In this document: in pieces, positions 60,740 to 64,000 of the stretch
Layout of the letters: every line of letters begins with the position of its first letter
Position numbering within the stretch: the stretch's first letter is position 1
Assembly (NCBI RefSeq): GCF_002906155.1
Contig: NZ_MUJK01000001.1
Span: 1,240,001 to 1,304,000 of the forward strand
Length of the DNA stretch: 64,000 nucleotides
Direction: 5' to 3'
DNA from: Pseudomonas laurylsulfativorans
GTDB taxonomy: Bacteria; Pseudomonadota; Gammaproteobacteria; Pseudomonadales; Pseudomonadaceae
Translations under genes and position numbers: made by a program
The notes under the pieces: model-generated
Seen by the model: only the letters and a program-made list of their open reading frames with translations
What the model was told of the DNA's origin: nothing
The model's database searches: none

Positions 60740-62031
60740 GGCTCCAGCTCACTCAGGCCGGCCAATACGTCGGCGTACTTTTCCCGGGCACGGGCCGCCG
60801 CTGTCGGTCGGTGATAATCGGGGAAGAGCTCGTCGCAGGGCTGATAGTCGCGCAGCAACTGCTTGGCCACCGTGACTTTGTGTACCTCGGTCGGCCCGTC
60901 AGCCAGGCCCATCTGGAAGGAGCGGACGATGTAGCCGGTAAACGGCATTTCTTCGCTGACGCCCAACGAGCCATGCACGTGCAGGGCGCGCGCGGCGATG
61001 TCATGCAGCACCTTGGGCATGATGGCCTTCACCGCGGCGATGTCTTTGCGCACTCGCTTGTAATCCTGATAGTGGTCGATACGCCAGGCCGTGCGCATCA
61101 CCAACAAGCGAAACTGCTCCAGCTCGATCCACGAGTCGGCAATTTTTTCCTGGACCATTTGCTTGTCCGCCAAGCGGCTGCCCTGGGTACTGCGCGACAG
61201 GGACCGCTCGCACAGCGCATCCAGGGCTTTCTGTGCCTGACCGATGACCCGCATGGCATGGTGCACGCGACCGCCGCCCAAGCGTACCTGGGCCACCACA
61301 AACGCCTGACCCGGCGCACCGAGCATGTCGCTTGCAGGGACTCGCACGTTTTCGAATGACAGGTAGGCGTGGGTTGCCGCCGGATCATCGGCGATACCGA
61401 CGTTGCGGATAATGTGGACCCCGGGTGCTTCGGCGGGAACGATAAACATCGACATGCCTTCGTAGACCGAGACCGTCTTATCGGTCACTGCCATCACGAT
61501 AAAAAACGCTGCATAGCGGGCATTGGAGGCAAACCATTTTTCACCGCTCAGGACCCAGTCATCCCCATCACGCACCGCTTGAGTGGTGAATACGGCCGGG
61601 TCCGCACCGCCCTGGGGTTCGGTCATGGCGAAGCAGGAAACGATATCACCGTCGAGCAAGGGTTGCAGGTAACGCTGCTTCTGCGCCGGGGTGCCGTAGT
61701 GCGCGAGGATTTCGCCGTTACCCGAGTCCGGCGCCTGGCAGCCGAAGACAATCGGGCCGAACAGCGAGCGTCCGAGAATTTCATTGATCAAGGCCAGGCG
61801 CACCTGGCCATAACCGGCGCCCCCCAGTTCCGGCCCCAAGTGACACGCCCACAACTTGCGCGCCTTGACCTGCGCCTGCAGCGGTTTGACCAACTGCTTG
61901 AACCGCGGATCATGGATATTCCACGGGCTGCCCAGCACATGATCGAGGGGTTCGACTTCGGTGCGGACGAACCGATCGATCCAGTCCAGCTCCACTTGAA
62001 ATTCAGGGTCGGTCTGAAAGTCCCAGGCCAT
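60736..62031 (-). CDS. Acyl-CoA dehydrogenase of the ACAD10/11 (LvaC-like) type
   Basis: A 431-aa acyl-CoA dehydrogenase-fold flavoprotein with CFAMTEPQGGADPAVF near 136, GEKWFASNARYAAFFIV near 160 and RALHVHGSLGVSEEMPF near 345. The late loop reads ADGPTEVHK, as in the ACAD10/11 group, rather than the YEGT-type loop that carries the usual catalytic Glu. Such enzymes can eliminate phosphate from a phosphorylated hydroxyacyl-CoA and leave an enoyl-CoA. Its gene is between an SDR (24-bp gap) and the phosphotransferase (overlap). Confidence 0.88.
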   Translation of the reverse strand: MAWDFQTDPEFQVELDWIDRFVRTEVEPLDHVLGSPWNIHDPRFKQLVKPLQAQVKARKLWACHLGPELGGAGYGQVRLALINEILGRSLFGPIVFGCQAPDSGNGEILAHYGTPAQKQRYLQPLLDGDIVSCFAMTEPQGGADPAVFTTQAVRDGDDWVLSGEKWFASNARYAAFFIVMAVTDKTVSVYEGMSMFIVPAEAPGVHIIRNVGIADDPAATHAYLSFENVRVPASDMLGAPGQAFVVAQVRLGGGRVHHAMRVIGQAQKALDALCERSLSRSTQGSRLADKQMVQEKIADSWIELEQFRLLVMRTAWRIDHYQDYKRVRKDIAAVKAIMPKVLHDIAARALHVHGSLGVSEEMPFTGYIVRSFQMGLADGPTEVHKVTVAKQLLRDYQPCDELFPDYHRPTAAARAREKYADVLAGLSELEP

Positions 62032-62055
62032 GGTGATACTCCTAACAAATAGCGA

Positions 62056-62793
62056 TCAGGCCAGCAGCATGCCGCCGTCGACCAACAGGGTTTGGCCGAG
62101 CACATAGCTGGCCAGCGGCGAGGCGAGAAACAAGGCAACGTTGGCCATGTCCCGGGGCGTTCCCAGACGCCCTTGCGGGATGGCGCGCAGCGCCCCTTCC
62201 AGGCGTTTGGGGTTGCTGGTGGTCACCCGCGTAAGCTTGGTTTCCACCAGTCCCGGGGCAATGCCGTTCACCCGGATACCGTCGCGAGCCCAGGCTTCGG
62301 CCAAGGTGCGAGTCAGCCCGAAAGCACCGGTTTTTGACGCGTTGTAGGCGGGGTTGCCACGCGTCGAGTGGAACGCGGCTGCCGAGCTGACCGTGATCAT
62401 CGAACCCTTCGCCTCCATCAGCAGCGGATGAAACTTCTGCGCACACACCATCAGGCTGGTGAGGTTAACGTCAAGCACACGCTTGAAGCCTGCCGTGAGA
62501 AATTCCTGGCGGTCGTAGAGCACCGTGCCTTGTGCTTGCACCAACACATCCAGTCGCGTGAAAGGCACGCTGACTGCCTCGATCAGCGCCGCGTCCGCTA
62601 CATCGACCTGGGCGTAATGCAACCCTTCAAGGTCAGAGTCGGCCGAGTCCTGATACGCCGCTGCAGTGGCACGCGTGCCCCACACGTGAACCTCGGCGCC
62701 GCGCTGGCGAAAGCTCTGCGCAATGCCGTTGCCGATACCGCTGGAACCGCCGATGACCAGCACGGTTTTGCCGCTGAAATCCAACTCGTTCAT
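62056..62793 (-). CDS. Short-chain dehydrogenase/reductase
   Basis: A 245-aa SDR with IGGSSGIGNGIAQSF near residue 15 and the active site Ser-x12-Tyr-x3-Lys (VSSAAAFHS to AYNASKTG). Ile-Gly-Gly replaces the more common Thr-Gly-x at the start of the nucleotide motif. It is the second gene of the CoA-transferase operon, before the ACAD gene, so a hydroxyacyl-CoA dehydrogenase role is plausible. No specific substrate can be read from the sequence. Confidence 0.87.
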   Translation of the reverse strand: MNELDFSGKTVLVIGGSSGIGNGIAQSFRQRGAEVHVWGTRATAAAYQDSADSDLEGLHYAQVDVADAALIEAVSVPFTRLDVLVQAQGTVLYDRQEFLTAGFKRVLDVNLTSLMVCAQKFHPLLMEAKGSMITVSSAAAFHSTRGNPAYNASKTGAFGLTRTLAEAWARDGIRVNGIAPGLVETKLTRVTTSNPKRLEGALRAIPQGRLGTPRDMANVALFLASPLASYVLGQTLLVDGGMLLA

Positions 62794-62843
62794 AGGTATT
62801 CCTTGTGCGTATCAATGAAGGCTGCCCATCAAAAAATAGGCGG

Positions 62844-64000
62844 CTACAGCGCCACCAGCCCTGCCGAGGCCAGGCGCTCAAGCTCACTGCCGGCGATGCC
62901 GAGGCTTTCCAACACTTGCCTTGTATGTTGGCCGAGGGCTGGCGGTGGACGACGCAGCGATAACGGCAAATTGCCGAAATCCCAGAACGCGCCGATCTGC
63001 TGCAAGTCGCCGTAGACGGCATGGCCGTAATGGGCATGCAGACCTGCGGCGGCATGTTCCGGACTGTCGAGAAAGGCATCCATTTGCGCTTCCAGCACCG
63101 GCTGCGCTGGAATTTGCCTGGCGGTTAATTCAGCGAGCGCCGCCTGCCGGGTGAGACCTGCAAAGTAGGCATGAGGCTGGCCGCCAGTCAGCGCCCGGAA
63201 ACGCTGTGCCTCGTCGGGTTGCAGCGCGACCACCACCAGCCAGGCATCGCTGCACGGGTACATGCGGTGGGTGTCACTCAACCCGGTCTGATTGGCATCC
63301 ATGTGGGCGACCGGCGTGAGGCTGCCATCCTCCAGCACCACGGCTTCGCTCATCGACAGCAACGTGGCGCCCAACAATGACGAGCTGACCATTTGCCCCA
63401 CACCACTGCGGTTGCGCTCAAACAATCCAAGCAGCAAGGCATAGAGCGAAGACAGACCGGCAAAAAAATCACCTACACCAAAGCGCAACCACATCGGCGC
63501 CTGACCCTCACCACCCTGCTCCATCTCCCACCCACAGGCGGCTTGCATCAGTTGGTCAAAGCCGGGCCAATCCGCACGCGGGCCGGTCGGCCCATAAGCA
63601 CTGACATGGCAATACAGCAGTTTCGAGTTAAGCGCTTTGAGGCTGTCGTAATCGACCTTGAGTTTGCGCGCGGCCGGCAGACGCATGTTGTGGTGCACCA
63701 CATCGGCCCAACGCACCAACGCTTCCATAGCGGGCTCGGTTTGCCGATCACCCAACTGCAACGCCACGCCCAGCTTGCCGCGCTGGGTGCCACTGAAAAT
63801 CCGTTCAAGGCGTCGCATTGCATCACCTTTGGGCGCTTCGACCTTGATAACTTCAGCCCCCAGGTCCGCGAGCAACATGCAAGCAAACGGGCCGGCCAGG
63901 TAGGCGCCGAGGTCCAGCACCTTCAGGCCATGCAAGGGTGGCAAGGGCGCGGGTCGGCCCCCCGACTGCGGAGCCTGAATCTCGACAACTGCATCGAACA
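62844..64000 (-). CDS. CaiB/BaiF-type CoA-transferase, 5' end outside the window
   Basis: At least 384 aa of a family III CoA-transferase: LKVLDLGAYLAGPFACMLLA, LGAEVIKVEAPKGD, and FGVGDFFAGLSSLYALL, which holds the Asp used in catalysis. The frame has no stop or ATG before the window edge; the TTG near 63944 is not a convincing start. The sequence ahead of the domain (QAPQSGGRPAP) looks like a linker. The gene may therefore encode a longer protein with two tandem CaiB domains. It should transfer CoA to a carboxylic acid intermediate, and it opens the operon with SDR, ACAD, kinase-fold and SDR genes. Confidence 0.85.
   Translation of the reverse strand, partial: FDAVVEIQAPQSGGRPAPLPPLHGLKVLDLGAYLAGPFACMLLADLGAEVIKVEAPKGDAMRRLERIFSGTQRGKLGVALQLGDRQTEPAMEALVRWADVVHHNMRLPAARKLKVDYDSLKALNSKLLYCHVSAYGPTGPRADWPGFDQLMQAACGWEMEQGGEGQAPMWLRFGVGDFFAGLSSLYALLLGLFERNRSGVGQMVSSSLLGATLLSMSEAVVLEDGSLTPVAHMDANQTGLSDTHRMYPCSDAWLVVVALQPDEAQRFRALTGGQPHAYFAGLTRQAALAELTARQIPAQPVLEAQMDAFLDSPEHAAAGLHAHYGHAVYGDLQQIGAFWDFGNLPLSLRRPPPALGQHTRQVLESLGIAGSELERLASAGLVAL

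Noticed and set aside
1..64000. Steroid or bile-salt degradation cluster as the main identity
   Set aside because: SDRs, VOC, DUF2889, DUF1302/1329 and RND genes also occur there, but there is no 3-ketosteroid dehydrogenase or KshA/HsaC-type set, while Rieske alpha/beta with the ditR-E-D-C-B-A3 order fits the abietane cluster.
1..64000. tRNA, rRNA, CRISPR arrays, riboswitches, phage genes
   Set aside because: None were seen by eye on either strand; a tRNAscan, Infernal and CRISPR search would be needed to exclude small ones.

Overview
The window reads as a catabolic region of a GC-rich Gammaproteobacterium, most likely a Pseudomonas. The grounds are paired REP-type palindromes of the GGAGC(G/C)-GCTTGCTC-GC kind (3.1, 22.8 and 26.2 kb), Crc/Hfq-style A-rich leaders in front of many genes, and the gene families present. 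I recognise the first 16 kb as the abietane-diterpenoid (resin acid) dit cluster described from Pseudomonas abietaniphila BKME-9. Its content and order fit: ditK/ditJ divergent, ditI, ditA2-ditA1, ditH-ditG, a DUF35 gene with ditF, then ditR-ditE-ditD-ditC-ditB-ditA3. This rests on family recognition and gene order from memory; no alignment was run. No tRNA, rRNA, CRISPR array, integrase or transposase was seen.

Layout. 0-16 kb: edge of an amidohydrolase gene, then the dit core (TetR, acyl-CoA ligase, SDRs, Rieske dioxygenase alpha and beta subunits, extradiol dioxygenase, two FAH-fold hydrolases, thiolase-like protein with DUF35 partner, IclR regulator, MFS permease, atypical ferredoxin). 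16.4-20.2 kb (+): MFS transporter, [2Fe-2S] ferredoxin, ferredoxin reductase, SDR. 20.2-25.3 kb (-): cytochrome P450, a 343-aa protein of unknown function, SDR, MFS and an NTF2-like protein, divergent from a TetR gene across a perfect 27-bp inverted repeat. 26.2-37.5 kb (-): an outer-membrane/periplasm/inner-membrane transport set (DUF1302, DUF1329, beta-propeller, RND/MMPL) followed by VOC, enoyl-CoA hydratase, SDR and a phytoene-desaturase-like flavoprotein. 37.9-42.7 kb: an SDR without catalytic residues, an EamA permease, and an amidohydrolase/kinase-fold/phosphatase operon. 43-51.6 kb: P450, ferredoxin, GMC oxidoreductase, aldehyde dehydrogenase, second DUF1302/DUF1329 pair, divergent TetR. 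51.8-53.4 kb: a lipoprotein and a LysR gene with no clear link. 53.5-64 kb: quinone-oxidoreductase-like MDR, fused indolepyruvate-type ferredoxin oxidoreductase, folE, SDR, a kinase-fold/ACAD pair, SDR and a CaiB-type CoA-transferase cut by the window edge.

How it may work together. Resin acids would cross the envelope through the DUF1302/DUF1329/RND set and the MFS permeases. The P450s with their ferredoxins would hydroxylate the skeleton, and SDR, GMC and ALDH enzymes would oxidise alcohols to ketones or acids. DitA1A2A3 would dihydroxylate the aromatic ring, DitB rearomatise it, DitC cleave it, and DitD/DitH process the cleavage product. CoA ligase, CoA-transferase, hydratase, DitF and the kinase/ACAD pair would then dismantle the remaining rings as CoA thioesters.

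Two region-wide signals stand out. A 22-bp element, RACAC-N12-TGTDC, recurs at nine promoters with constant spacing, which suggests one regulon. AANAANAA motifs lie just upstream of at least 16 start codons, which suggests Crc/Hfq catabolite repression.
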